This document shows positions 16,707-25,922 of a stretch of 64,000 nt of DNA, one piece after another. The stretch's first letter is position 1. Each line of letters opens with the position of its first letter. The stretch is from Rossellomorea vietnamensis (lineage in GTDB: Bacteria > Bacillota > Bacilli > Bacillales > Bacillaceae_B): the NCBI RefSeq assembly GCF_025398035.1, contig NZ_CP104558.1:1674001-1738000 (forward strand), read 5' to 3'. The notes below the pieces were generated by a model, which saw nothing but the letters and a program-made list of their open reading frames with translations, was not told the origin of the DNA and did no database searches. Both the position numbers and the translations under genes were made by a program.

Positions 16707-17039
16707 ATGGATACACCCACCGATCAGCACGGTAAACTGAAGTGTTCAATCGAGTACACATTGAGGAAAATCGGAGGGAAATGGAAGACCGTCATCCTCT
16801 GGCACCTCGGGACGGAGGGTACCCACCGGTACAATGAACTACGTCGTCTCCTGCCGGGTGTCGCCCACAAAGTACTGAGCCAGCAGCTGAAAGAACTCGA
16901 AGAAGAAGGATTCATCAACCGCACCCAGTACGACACCATCCCCCCTAAAGTCGAATACTCCATGACCGACCTCGGCATGACCCTCATGCCCATCCTCCAG
17001 CAGATGCATGAGTGGGGTAATGAGCATGGGGATTTTTAG
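16707..17039 (+). CDS. HxlR family winged-helix regulator
   Basis: A 110-residue HxlR-type regulator. The family core is clear in CSIEYTLRKIGGKWKTVILW, RYNELRRLLPGVAHKVLSQQ and the wing RTQYDTIPPKVEYSMTDLG. Members respond to electrophiles, oxidants or aldehydes, usually through the N-terminal cysteine (here Cys13). Its divergent orientation to the VOC gene suggests it represses that gene and itself from the shared region 16574-16706. Confidence 0.86.
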   Translation: MDTPTDQHGKLKCSIEYTLRKIGGKWKTVILWHLGTEGTHRYNELRRLLPGVAHKVLSQQLKELEEEGFINRTQYDTIPPKVEYSMTDLGMTLMPILQQMHEWGNEHGDF

Positions 17040-17043
17040 AAGA

Positions 17044-17110
17044 GAGAGGGACGGACCTCCAAACGGGAATCTTATGTAAAGTAGAAATCCCTTTTGGAGG
17101 TCCGTCCCTC
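17044..17110. repeat. GGGACGGACC family inverted repeat, long form
   Basis: The arms GAGGGACGGACCTCCAAA and its complement form an 18-bp outer stem that continues with GGGAT/ATCCC-like pairs around a variable centre. It lies 5 nt after the HxlR stop and 4 nt from the LysE stop. Confidence 0.9.
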
Positions 17111-17113
17111 TGC

Positions 17114-17731
17114 TTATAACAGGTCAATCAAAAAGAGTACACTGAAGATTGTTAGGACGATGCCCGCTGTACGATTAATTAGTTTGAGTGAGTCAGGTCC
17201 GATCCTGCTGCTTATCCATCCACCCACGAATGCAAGTATCCCCCACCAAAGCGCAGATCCTGAAAATACTCCCGATACCACCGTCAAAGAGGTCAGGAAA
17301 TCCTCAGGTCCCCCCACCCGAAACACCCCGAATATCGCGATAAATGCAAAAATAGTAAGGGGATTTGTGAGCGTTAATAAGAAAACGGATAAAAATCCTT
17401 TTACCGACGAAGGAGTGTCCGGTCCAACTGTGCCTAATGCCGGGGGTTGAGAGGTGAATGTCTTCCAACCCAACAGCAAAAGGAACACCCCACCCCATAC
17501 TTGAATCCAGAACTGATGAGCCATGAGGAAGCCGGAAACGACCGTGAGCCCCATAACGGCAATCAACCCATATAAGGCATCTGCCGTGGCAGCTCCCAAC
17601 CCTGATAAGAAACCTGTCCTCCTCCCATATGCCAGTGTCCTTTGAATGCATACGATCCCCACGGGTCCAACAGGTGCAGCAATGGCCACTCCTATCATAA
17701 CGCTCTTGATAAACAATAATGCAGCAGTCAT
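17114..17731 (-). CDS. LysE/RhtB family amino acid exporter
   Basis: A 205-residue membrane protein with about six helices. The signature GVAIAAPVGPVGIVCIQRTL near the N-terminus is the LysE motif. It probably exports amino acids or a related metabolite; specificity cannot be told. AAGGAGAGGG precedes the ATG. It appears monocistronic, with repeat-family hairpins at its 3' end and upstream. Confidence 0.87.
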   Translation of the reverse strand: MTAALLFIKSVMIGVAIAAPVGPVGIVCIQRTLAYGRRTGFLSGLGAATADALYGLIAVMGLTVVSGFLMAHQFWIQVWGGVFLLLLGWKTFTSQPPALGTVGPDTPSSVKGFLSVFLLTLTNPLTIFAFIAIFGVFRVGGPEDFLTSLTVVSGVFSGSALWWGILAFVGGWISSRIGPDSLKLINRTAGIVLTIFSVLFLIDLL

Positions 17732-17843
17732 TGTTCCCTCTCCTTATTCTAAAGAAAACCAATCTGATTGTAGCAGAGAAAGTACTTCTTTATGAGAATC
17801 CAACACGATTGTCGATTTGTCCGGATGAAATGGTAATCACAAT

Positions 17844-17908
17844 GAGGGACGGACCTCCAACAAATCCCTCAATGAATTCCAAGAGAACCGTTTGGAGGTC
17901 CGTCCCTC
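17844..17908. repeat. GGGACGGACC family inverted repeat, long form
   Basis: The arms GAGGGACGGACCTCCAA and TTTGGAGGTCCGTCCCTC enclose a variable centre, ending 8 nt before the stop of the permease-peptidase gene. Confidence 0.88.
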
Positions 17909-17915
17909 TCACTTT

Positions 17916-20900
17916 CTATTCAAGCCAACCTGTCAGGAATTCTTTTTGGCTGCCTTCATAGTATTCTTCGAAGAACTGTGCAAAGGTGTCTGAGTCAACA
18001 TGTTTGAATTGATACTCTTTGTAGTAAGCCGCCAGGAAGTTCAACGCTTCCGTTCGGCCTCCATTATTCTCGAAGTAATCATTCAACAGGTTCGGGCCTT
18101 TTCCGTACACAGTTGAAACATAATTCCGCTGAAATTCATTGAGCGGGGTATTTAAGAACTTTTCCGGTTTCACCGTGTTCAACACTTGATTGGAAAAAGC
18201 AAACGCCTTTCCCTCGTCCTTATATGCATATGCGAGATAATAGGCGGATAGTAATTCCGCGAGACTTTCATCAAGCCATGCATCACGATAAGGATTGTTC
18301 GCCACTCCCTGATAGAACCATTGATGGGCGATTTCATGAAATAATGGATGTTCATATCCCTCGGGATCACCCGAAATTTCTACAATATTGGAGTATTCCA
18401 TGTCCCCATTATTTGCAATGAGATCCAATTCACCCGTCGGATTCTCGCCGATGTTATCATGGTAAAAAAGGAAAGAATCTGCTGCTTTTTTGAGCACATC
18501 ATCCATAATGGAATCTTGTTCTTTTTTCATAAAAGCCCGGATGGCCACGTTTCGATACATCCCGACTTTCACCTTTTCTGTTTTTTGTTCCCATTCATCG
18601 GGGTTGAGGAATGCGAGATAGAAATCCCGGATGCTGCTTCCTTCGATTTCCCCTTTATTCACCGGTTCTTCCGACGCATCTTCCCCGGAGCTTGCCACCA
18701 AATATTCCTCAGGAGTTTCAAAGGAAACACGATAATTTCCATAGGTTGTATCATAGGATTCGCCTTTCGGATCGAAAGGCTCTATATCCCAACCATCTTG
18801 ATACGTCGCGAGCATCGGATACCACTGTGCAAGAAAGAAGTCTTCCCCTTTCTGAGATAACCGCAATCCTTCTTCCGGAAGTTTCAGACTGTAGTCGATA
18901 CTGATCGATTTCGTTTCACCAGGCTGCAGCTTTTTGTCAAGGTCGACAAGGAGCTTATTCCCATTTAAGGAGTACTGAAGATTCTCGCCGGTACTGTTTA
19001 TAGTGTGAATGTTGGTTTCCGCATGACCTTTAACGAAATCCGGTTTATTTTTTTCCGTAAATGCATTCGGAATGAAATAAAACCCAATATCCCGAAATGC
19101 TTCTTCTGAATGATTGGTCACCCTGATATCGGTTTCCACGCTCCAGTTTTTCTCTTTATCCAATTTTATCTTCATCGTATAATCCCCTGTTGCACCAGGG
19201 GAAACACCGGTTTTCTTCAACGTAAAAGGTTCCCTGCTTTTTCTCAAGTCTTCTCTCGTAAGTTCGGCCACTACATCTTTGGAATGATCAGGAATCCTTC
19301 CGCTTATCAGAAAGCGCTCATACTTCTCGGGCACTTCGAACGTCAATAAAGCCGTCACTCTACCTGGAAGCTTCAATCTTCCCCCACGGTAATTGAGTGC
19401 ATCCACAATGTCCGTTTTCAATGGATAATACTTCTTCTCCTTTTCATCCAATAGGAAATAGGCACCTGGTTTGAATGAGAGGTTGCTTGAATTGGGATCA
19501 CTATATTTAATATCCCAGGTGACAGGGATCGTGATGAGCTGATGTTTCTTTTTTGCCTTTAATTCCGGTGGCGTTTTACTAGGTGACTCAATAAGGATCG
19601 TTTGCTGATCAAGGTCCAGTTTTTCACCAAGCTCTGCCTGCTTTCCTGCAAGTTCTTTCGCTTTTAAAAATGCCAGGGGAGCATCCTCCTGTGGCCCAGC
19701 CTCCTCTTTCTTTACCGGTGCAAAGACCGACGTCGTTTTCCCTTCTGTTCCTTGTTCTTTCACGGGAGATGCCACTTTGGCGGTTTCAACTTTCTGCACT
19801 TCGGGAATTCCCTTCCCCACTAATGTCATGACACCGAGAAGGAGGATGACAGCTGCACCTGAAAGAATGTATTTGAATTGCTTTTCCACTTTCTTATCGT
19901 TGCTGTATCCTCCATTCAGTCCCTGATAAGGAGGAGTATTGGCAGCCTTCCCCGCAGGCAGGACGGCTGCGATGATCCCCGTGACAACCGGGATCGATAG
20001 GGCGGCCACATAGATCCACCAAAGGGTGAAAGGGAAGCTTCCGTAAACCTTCCAGACTAACGTAAAGGCAAAAAGCAGGCCGACGACACCGGCAAGCGCC
20101 CCTGAAAACATCCCTTCCAAAATGACAAGCATCCGGACGGTACCATTTTTCCAGCCAAGGGCTTTAAACACAGATATTTCGGGCTGTCTCTCCGCTACAT
20201 TCTGCCAGATGATTTCAGCCGTAGTCAGGATGGCGATCGAGAGGGCGATCCCCATTGCCACATAATGCATCGTACTGACTTCCATGGCCACGTACTCCCC
20301 TAACCAGGTCGTATACATGACTCCTTTCAATCGAAAGGTGATGAATAAGTAAAAGACAAGAAGCCCCGTCGGCAGACCCATTGAAACGACGGATAAAACG
20401 GTCCGTTTCCACCTGGACACCATTGAATTGATGGCCATTCCGACCACTGATTCGGACCTTGCCACCCGTTTGTGTTTCATGGAGATTTCCCCTGATCGCA
20501 TCGCTTCGTATGGTCTGATTTTTTTCACAAGATAGGCGGGAATGAGTGCACCCGCGGTATAAATCGTCAGTCCGATCAATCCGATGAGGGCGACTCGAAT
20601 ATAGGATGTTTCCAGTTCGCTTGTTACTGAAAACCATGCCAGTATGAGCCAGCTGATAAAAGAAACGACCATACCCAGCAATAGCGCTTCAAGGAGAAGG
20701 AGCCTTGAAAGCTGATTCGGACGCCAGCCCAATGAAAGCAAAACGGCAAACTCCTTTTTCCTCGCATACATCATGATGAGATTCGATGAAAACACATACA
20801 CAATCGCGACCAGGATGACGCTCCCCACTACTCCTGACACCCCTAGCTTTGCTTCTTTAAAAATCGTGATCGAGGAACCGATCTTAATCCATGGCTGTTC

Positions 20901-22463
20901 GATCCAGCCAAAGCCCTTTTCCCCCTGAATGCCCGGGATATGAGTCAAAGCAGGCTGAGGGGAGGAACCTAACGTGACATCCACGATCAAACCTGTTTCC
21001 TCTTCGATTTCTTTTGCCACTTTTTGAAGGGCGGCTTCACTATCTTCATTGAAGCTGTCGACCCCCTTCACGTTGACACGTATCGCTGAGATGGGTTTAT
21101 CCCCCAGAACATGAGCCGCCGCATCCAGTGTCGTCAACATCAAAGGGGGCTTCGTCAGGAAACCATAAGGATTGTTTGCAGGTTTCATCGTGACGGGTGG
21201 ATTGATGGGATCCCCTTTCTCATCTACTACCCAGCTGGCTTTCGAAGGAAAGTACGTTTCGACGGGCAGCTCCGTCAAGGGGTCTTTTGAAATGGCCAGC
21301 TTCTGGGCATCAAAGATTCCGATAAAGTCCAGTCGAAGCCGCGGCCAGCTTGAGCTATCCTCTCCGAACGATTCAACCGGCCTGTACGCCTGATCGACTG
21401 CCAGAAGAGAATCCTCCGGTAAGCTGTATGGTTCCACTTCATAACTGAAAGCCCATCTTTCCCGAAATGGGCTCGTCACCGGCTTGTATTCCACCGGCGA
21501 CGGCTTGAAGGCCATCCAGCTCATACCTCCCAAACCTGATTCGAAACTTGGGTTCATGACGGAATTGACAATTTTTTCGTGCGCTTCCTTTGTCGTGAAA
21601 CTTCTTTCTTCCACGACACTTCCTGTTTGCTCCTCTAAATATTTCTCCCCGCCATTCTTCTTCACTTTTTCCATCGTTGCACCCTGTTGATCGGGATCGA
21701 ATGGCATATCGAGCTTTTCCACTGTATAGTGTATTTCCCCATCAACGAATTCACGGTTGCTTAAAATGACCGGTATGGAAATATCGTTCAGGTTGCCTTC
21801 CAGTGGTATATCCATGACCTCGTCATTCTCTGAAAAATACCGGCTCCCTTTTCCAGCCACCATAGCATTGTCGAGTCCGACAAGCTTCGCTTCCTGTTCG
21901 GGATCGATCCCTGCAACGAGGACCTGTGTACCGTAGGATAACTCACCTATTGACTCACCAACCCCATAAGCCCGGTCCATCGAATACTGTCCGCCCCCGA
22001 CTGTAAAATAATAGTTCCCGTCGTTAATCTCCTCTTTCGCCCCGGTCTGAACCGTTTCTTTTTGATTCAACCGGTAAATTCCCGGCTCTGTTATGTTCAC
22101 CTCTCCCATTTGAACGTCATTGAATACATACCCCATCACAGAGATGGGTGCTGCAATCTTGACATCATCCATTCCCTTGATGGTTTCATATTGTTCCAGA
22201 GTGATGCCCCCGTCGAGTCCACTCAAATAGTTCGGTTCCAATAGATTCATATCTTCTGTGACACTTCTGGAGTCAGGCGGCCTCACAACCATGTGATAGG
22301 AAGATTTCCACCTTTTCTGCAGTTCATTCACAATCGTGCCATTGTTGGTTTGCGTCATCCCGACGAGATAACTCAGTCCGACACTTAAAAGCAGGACTCC
22401 GATGATTAGCAGGATGAACCGCTGCTTGTTGCGCCACCACGTATTCCATATAAAGCGGATCAC
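17916..22463 (-). CDS. FtsX-type ABC permease fused to an M1-like zinc metallopeptidase (1515 aa)
   Basis: Residues 1-840 are a permease: one N-terminal helix (about 15-37), a large extracytoplasmic domain, a first FtsX helix cluster (about 540-650) and a second (about 685-840). One further helix (about 861-880) leads to a beta-rich domain (about 924-1058, DUF4352-like by eye) and an M1 peptidase region (about 1094-1515). The gluzincin motif is complete: HEIAH (1376-1380) and, 18 residues later, Glu1399 in WLDES. The exopeptidase motif GxMEN reads GDMEY (about 1353). Topology places the peptidase outside the membrane. GTG start overlaps the ATPase stop. Confidence 0.85.
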   Translation of the reverse strand: MIRFIWNTWWRNKQRFILLIIGVLLLSVGLSYLVGMTQTNNGTIVNELQKRWKSSYHMVVRPPDSRSVTEDMNLLEPNYLSGLDGGITLEQYETIKGMDDVKIAAPISVMGYVFNDVQMGEVNITEPGIYRLNQKETVQTGAKEEINDGNYYFTVGGGQYSMDRAYGVGESIGELSYGTQVLVAGIDPEQEAKLVGLDNAMVAGKGSRYFSENDEVMDIPLEGNLNDISIPVILSNREFVDGEIHYTVEKLDMPFDPDQQGATMEKVKKNGGEKYLEEQTGSVVEERSFTTKEAHEKIVNSVMNPSFESGLGGMSWMAFKPSPVEYKPVTSPFRERWAFSYEVEPYSLPEDSLLAVDQAYRPVESFGEDSSSWPRLRLDFIGIFDAQKLAISKDPLTELPVETYFPSKASWVVDEKGDPINPPVTMKPANNPYGFLTKPPLMLTTLDAAAHVLGDKPISAIRVNVKGVDSFNEDSEAALQKVAKEIEEETGLIVDVTLGSSPQPALTHIPGIQGEKGFGWIEQPWIKIGSSITIFKEAKLGVSGVVGSVILVAIVYVFSSNLIMMYARKKEFAVLLSLGWRPNQLSRLLLLEALLLGMVVSFISWLILAWFSVTSELETSYIRVALIGLIGLTIYTAGALIPAYLVKKIRPYEAMRSGEISMKHKRVARSESVVGMAINSMVSRWKRTVLSVVSMGLPTGLLVFYLFITFRLKGVMYTTWLGEYVAMEVSTMHYVAMGIALSIAILTTAEIIWQNVAERQPEISVFKALGWKNGTVRMLVILEGMFSGALAGVVGLLFAFTLVWKVYGSFPFTLWWIYVAALSIPVVTGIIAAVLPAGKAANTPPYQGLNGGYSNDKKVEKQFKYILSGAAVILLLGVMTLVGKGIPEVQKVETAKVASPVKEQGTEGKTTSVFAPVKKEEAGPQEDAPLAFLKAKELAGKQAELGEKLDLDQQTILIESPSKTPPELKAKKKHQLITIPVTWDIKYSDPNSSNLSFKPGAYFLLDEKEKKYYPLKTDIVDALNYRGGRLKLPGRVTALLTFEVPEKYERFLISGRIPDHSKDVVAELTREDLRKSREPFTLKKTGVSPGATGDYTMKIKLDKEKNWSVETDIRVTNHSEEAFRDIGFYFIPNAFTEKNKPDFVKGHAETNIHTINSTGENLQYSLNGNKLLVDLDKKLQPGETKSISIDYSLKLPEEGLRLSQKGEDFFLAQWYPMLATYQDGWDIEPFDPKGESYDTTYGNYRVSFETPEEYLVASSGEDASEEPVNKGEIEGSSIRDFYLAFLNPDEWEQKTEKVKVGMYRNVAIRAFMKKEQDSIMDDVLKKAADSFLFYHDNIGENPTGELDLIANNGDMEYSNIVEISGDPEGYEHPLFHEIAHQWFYQGVANNPYRDAWLDESLAELLSAYYLAYAYKDEGKAFAFSNQVLNTVKPEKFLNTPLNEFQRNYVSTVYGKGPNLLNDYFENNGGRTEALNFLAAYYKEYQFKHVDSDTFAQFFEEYYEGSQKEFLTGWLE

Positions 22464-23152
22464 AGGGCTCCCACCATCCGATCAGATAGAATCCTGCCAT
22501 CCTTCATTTCAATGATTCGATCCGCTTTCTCGGCAAGCTCTGAGTCATGAGTGACAAAGATGACCCCACAGCCTTTTTCCTGATTGAGTGATTTTATGAT
22601 ATGAAAGATAAGCTCCCCTGTTTCCGTATCCAGGTTGCCTGTTGGTTCATCTGCCAGCAGCCACTTAGGCTCATGTACCAAAGCCCTTGCAATGGCGACC
22701 CTCTGCTGCTGTCCGCCTGATAGTTGTGAAGGAAGGGAATGTAGCTTATCACCAAGCCCTATGGATTCCAGCAATTCTTTCGCCCGCTGTTTTTTATCAT
22801 ACGGAACTTTCCTTGAGAAAAGGGGTGCCATCACATTCTCCAATGCTGTCATCGTAGGGATCAAATGGAATTGTTGAAAGATGAAACCGATGTTCTCAAA
22901 CCGGAAATCCGCCATCTCCCTCTGACTGAATTCCGTTACATCCTTTGACTCAAATAAGATATTTCCACCTGTCGGACGGTCCAACGTTCCGATCACGCTC
23001 AATAACGTTGACTTTCCCGAACCGGATGACCCTACCACAGAAACAAATTCCCCTTGTTGAAATTCGGCCGTTACATTCAATAAAGCATGCGTCTCTACAC
23101 CTTCACCTTTATATATCTTAGATACCCCATCAACCTTGACTCCATTAACCAT
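22460..23152 (-). CDS. ABC transporter ATP-binding protein of the permease-peptidase system
   Basis: A 230-residue ATPase of the MacB/LolD class: Walker [10 protein letters not shown] (41-49), signature LSGGQ (144-148), Walker B WLLADEP (164-170) and H-loop VTHD. It is the first gene of the operon and overlaps the permease gene by 4 nt (GTGA). One ATPase homodimer would serve the single-chain double-FtsX permease. The role is probably mechanical work across the membrane, as in MacB and BceAB, coupled here to an outward peptidase. Confidence 0.9.
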   Translation of the reverse strand: MVNGVKVDGVSKIYKGEGVETHALLNVTAEFQQGEFVSVVGSSGSGKSTLLSVIGTLDRPTGGNILFESKDVTEFSQREMADFRFENIGFIFQQFHLIPTMTALENVMAPLFSRKVPYDKKQRAKELLESIGLGDKLHSLPSQLSGGQQQRVAIARALVHEPKWLLADEPTGNLDTETGELIFHIIKSLNQEKGCGVIFVTHDSELAEKADRIIEMKDGRILSDRMVGAL

Positions 23153-23233
23153 CCAAAAGCCCCCTGATTTTTGAATTTTTTAACAATTATAACAGAAATA
23201 CTACAAATGCATGACAAATATTTGAAAACATAT

Positions 23234-23247
23234 GAGGGACGGACCTT
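23234..23247 (+). repeat. Solo arm of the GGGACGGACC repeat
   Basis: GAGGGACGGACCTT occurs without a partner in the divergent region between the ABC operon and the DUF488 gene. Confidence 0.75.
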
Positions 23248-23353
23248 GTTGTTCGGATGACGGCGCTATAGGTAGGGAGGATTTTACGTAGATTTCTAAA
23301 CATTGCTTCTTCCCCCATTGCCCTTTATCCTGAGAATAGAAGGAGGGTTTACA

Positions 23354-23710
23354 ATGTCTATCATTTTGAAACGAATCTATGATGAACCTCCCCGGTTAGG
23401 AGGTCACCGAATCCTGATCGACCGTGTCTGGCCCCGTGGAATATCGAAAGAAGATGCAGATCTTGAGGAGTGGATGAAAGAAATCACACCCAGTCCCGCT
23501 TTACGGAAGTGGTTTAACCACGACCCCGAAAAGTTCGAGAAGTTCAAACAAGCCTATAAAGACGAACTCCATCAAGATGAAGTAAAACAAAAAAAACTGC
23601 GGGAACTGAAGGAAATGTCAGAGAACGAACGCGTAGTCCTTCTCTACGGAGCAAAAGATGAGAAACACAACCATGCCGTCGTGCTTAAAGAAGTCCTGGA
23701 GGATATGTAA
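23354..23710 (+). CDS. DUF488 family protein
   Basis: A 118-residue protein matching the DUF488/YeaO family, with LIDRVWPRGISKEDADLEEW and a C-terminal VVLLYGAKDEKHNHAVVL. Function is unknown. ATG 23354 follows GGAGG; the frame extends upstream to 23303 without support. One nt after its stop begins a repeat-family hairpin. Confidence 0.85.
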   Translation: MSIILKRIYDEPPRLGGHRILIDRVWPRGISKEDADLEEWMKEITPSPALRKWFNHDPEKFEKFKQAYKDELHQDEVKQKKLRELKEMSENERVVLLYGAKDEKHNHAVVLKEVLEDM

Positions 23711-23763
23711 GAGGGACGGACCTCTACATCAGCAACATTCGCTGGTTGAAGGTCCGTCCCTCA
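23711..23763. repeat. GGGACGGACC family inverted repeat providing the stop of the facing gene
   Basis: Left arm GAGGGACGGACCT and right arm AGGTCCGTCCCTCA enclose about 25 nt. On the minus strand the right arm starts TGAGGG, and that TGA is the stop codon of the TauE-like gene. Confidence 0.88.
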
Positions 23764-24480
23764 AATAATACTTTCTATTAAAAGATAGATGCCTGTAAAT
23801 AAGAGGAGTACGTAGGTAACGATTTGAAAGAGTTTTTGATTGATTTTGCTGAATAATGCTTGTCCTGTGATTAAGCCAACAGCTACCACGGGTAATGCTT
23901 GCAAGCTTGATTTCCAAACGGTCAGAGTCGTTCCAGCCACTTCCACCTGGATCCCTAGACTGACGAGATAGATGAACAAATAAAAGGCAAGTGTCGTTCC
24001 CCGAAGTTTCTCTTTCTTTGTCCCGGTGCCTGAGAAATACAGAAGCAGAGGCGGCCCTGGCATACCGATACTCGTGGTCAGCACACCTGACAATCCCCCT
24101 GCCAGAAAGTCCCGGGCAGGCGACTGCCTGATGCGGAATTTCAAGATAAGTAAAATCGTGAGCAGTATGATGACCAGGCTGATCATTACCTTTAGGAAAC
24201 TCATATCAATAAGAGTAAAAACCACTATTCCCACGAATAAGCCGGGCATGCTCCCGATTACAAACCTTTTTACCAGTGAAGAGTCAATATCCCGCCTGAT
24301 TTTCACAATCAGTGCCAAAGAAATCACAAGGGATAAGATCAAATTAATCTGAATCGCTTCTTTAGGAGGATACAAGAGCAGTAGAAAAGGAGTAGCCATG
24401 ATGGAAAATCCAAACCCGGTACTGGTCTGCAAGATGGATGCACATAAAATGATCACCATAAACAAGATGAAAGTACTCAA
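23761..24480 (-). CDS. TauE/SafE family sulfite-exporter-like protein
   Basis: A 239-residue membrane protein with about eight helices and the TauE features GFSIMATPFLLLLYPPKEAI and, in the second half, GVLTTSIGMPGPPLLLYFSG. Members move sulfite, sulfoacetate or other organosulfur anions. TTG start overlaps the upstream stop (TTGA) with AAGGAG seven nt before it, so it is coupled to the 10-TM protein. Its stop codon is part of a dispersed repeat. Confidence 0.85.
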   Translation of the reverse strand: MSTFILFMVIILCASILQTSTGFGFSIMATPFLLLLYPPKEAIQINLILSLVISLALIVKIRRDIDSSLVKRFVIGSMPGLFVGIVVFTLIDMSFLKVMISLVIILLTILLILKFRIRQSPARDFLAGGLSGVLTTSIGMPGPPLLLYFSGTGTKKEKLRGTTLAFYLFIYLVSLGIQVEVAGTTLTVWKSSLQALPVVAVGLITGQALFSKINQKLFQIVTYVLLLFTGIYLLIESII

Positions 24481-25514
24481 GACACACGCTCCTTACTCTT
24501 ACTATCAAGCAAAGATCGATTTGATCCCACCCATAAACCCATTTCGGCTATGAGAAACAGACTCACAATCCACGCCCAAACATGCAAAAACTCCTCATGA
24601 AACGGATAAAAGCTATTCAAATAATAAGGATTATCATGCATGGTCATCGTAAAGGCATAGAACATCCCAAAGGTGAAGTTCCGCGACCACTGACTAACAT
24701 GATAGGTAAAAATCCCCTTTTCCCACCCGAGTTTCCGAACCCGCTTGGCTGCTCTCACCATTTCCAGCCATTCCACCCCTATCAGAAGGACAAATACAAC
24801 CAGCCAAAACACCATCATAATCCTTCCGGACAGCAACTCAGATGAAACGATGGCAAGGCCCGTAATGGATAAAGCACCGTGAATGATACAGTTCGTACTC
24901 GGCCAATCCTCCACGAGCGTCCAACGGTTTCCCCTGCCATAACGAACGATTATCAGTGCCAGCCCAATCACATAAAAAAAGGTTCCCAGTGATATCGCCC
25001 CAACCAGCAATCCCTCCGGAAGAGAAGGATAAAGCTTCACCCAAAAAATCACCACCGACTGGGTGGCGACGGTAGCCAGTAACACGACACCATGAATGGA
25101 GTGGGCTGTCGGCCGTTTCATCAACTCTTTAAACTGGTAGACGCAGCTTGCCATAAAACCGAGCCACATCAGTGTATTGAATAGCATGACAACTTGAACC
25201 GCCACGCTCAGATCAGGAAAATATTTGACAGCCACATTACTCAAGACCGAAATACCTGCAACCCATGATCCCATGACGAATGAAGGTACGGGCTTCGATA
25301 GTAAAAGAACTCTATCTGATTTAGATAACAACTGCTTAATAAGAGATTTATATATAAAGGCAGCCAGCCCAATCAAGGAAACACTCAGTATTTTTGCCGT
25401 CATGTGGTTCACCCATGTAAAGGCATCAATGCTAGCATAAAGAAAAATTCCAATAGCCATAATGATGGCACCAGAAGCTGGATCGATGCGGTTATTGTTT
25501 TCTTCAGTCTTCAT
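24477..25514 (-). CDS. Ten-helix membrane protein, possibly TDT/SLAC1-like
   Basis: A 345-residue protein with about ten hydrophobic helices, cytosolic termini and few soluble loops. Length and helix number would suit the tellurite/dicarboxylate (TDT) transporter family, which includes sulfite exporters, and translational coupling to a TauE protein would fit. I do not see a defining motif, so the family is a guess. No strong ribosome-binding site precedes the ATG. Confidence 0.6.
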   Translation of the reverse strand: MKTEENNNRIDPASGAIIMAIGIFLYASIDAFTWVNHMTAKILSVSLIGLAAFIYKSLIKQLLSKSDRVLLLSKPVPSFVMGSWVAGISVLSNVAVKYFPDLSVAVQVVMLFNTLMWLGFMASCVYQFKELMKRPTAHSIHGVVLLATVATQSVVIFWVKLYPSLPEGLLVGAISLGTFFYVIGLALIIVRYGRGNRWTLVEDWPSTNCIIHGALSITGLAIVSSELLSGRIMMVFWLVVFVLLIGVEWLEMVRAAKRVRKLGWEKGIFTYHVSQWSRNFTFGMFYAFTMTMHDNPYYLNSFYPFHEEFLHVWAWIVSLFLIAEMGLWVGSNRSLLDSKSKERVS

Positions 25515-25656
25515 CTTAATACCTTAGAGACCTCCCTTCTCCCTGTTGGAACGAGGGAGCCAAATGAAAATCCCTGCACCTCGTATTCTTATCCACAATC
25601 CTTCCTCCTACACTCAAAATATCAACTATATAAGTTTAACATTTCTCAATGAAAAA

Positions 25657-25721
25657 GAGGGACGGACCTCCAATAAGCAATAAAACCATTTGGTTCATTG
25701 CGAATTGGAGGTCCGTCCCTC
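25657..25721. repeat. GGGACGGACC family inverted repeat, long form
   Basis: The stem GAGGGACGGACCTCCAAT with its exact complement continues with GCAAT/ATTGC. It lies upstream of both flanking operons, about 140 nt before the bacteriocin region. Confidence 0.9.
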
Positions 25722-25747
25722 ACTTAAAAAAAATATAAATCTACCAA

Positions 25748-25770
25748 ATAAAGGTTTTATTTTCCTTTAT
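25748..25770 (+). promoter_or_regulatory. Dyad upstream of the bacteriocin-like genes
   Basis: ATAAAGG (25748-25754) and CCTTTAT (25764-25770) flank nine nt in an AT-rich stretch 41 nt before the small gene at 25812. It may be an operator; no clear -35/-10 pair is visible. Confidence 0.4.
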
Positions 25771-25811
25771 ATGGGTACTTTCTAAAAGACTTTTAAGAAA
25801 GGGGATGCCCT

Positions 25812-25907
25812 ATGTTTGAATCAACGGTTGAATTAGTCATCGTATTGTTTTTGTTTATTTATTCAATCATCACGACCCTCATGATAATTAAAAATCGCAA
25901 AAAATAA
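25812..25907 (+). CDS. 31-residue single-helix membrane peptide
   Basis: A short frame with AAAGGGG upstream encodes a peptide with one hydrophobic helix (LVIVLFLFIYSIITTLMII) and a basic end KNRKK. It ends 15 nt before the bacteriocin-like precursor gene and is very likely co-transcribed. Small one-helix proteins often accompany bacteriocin genes as immunity or export helpers; that role is inferred from position only. Confidence 0.6.
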   Translation: MFESTVELVIVLFLFIYSIITTLMIIKNRKK

Positions 25908-25922
25908 GGGGAGGAAATAATT

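Noticed and set aside
17304..17762. 152-codon frame overlapping the LysE gene
   Set aside because: It is a shadow frame of the LysE gene on the same strand, without a ribosome-binding site or recognisable domain.
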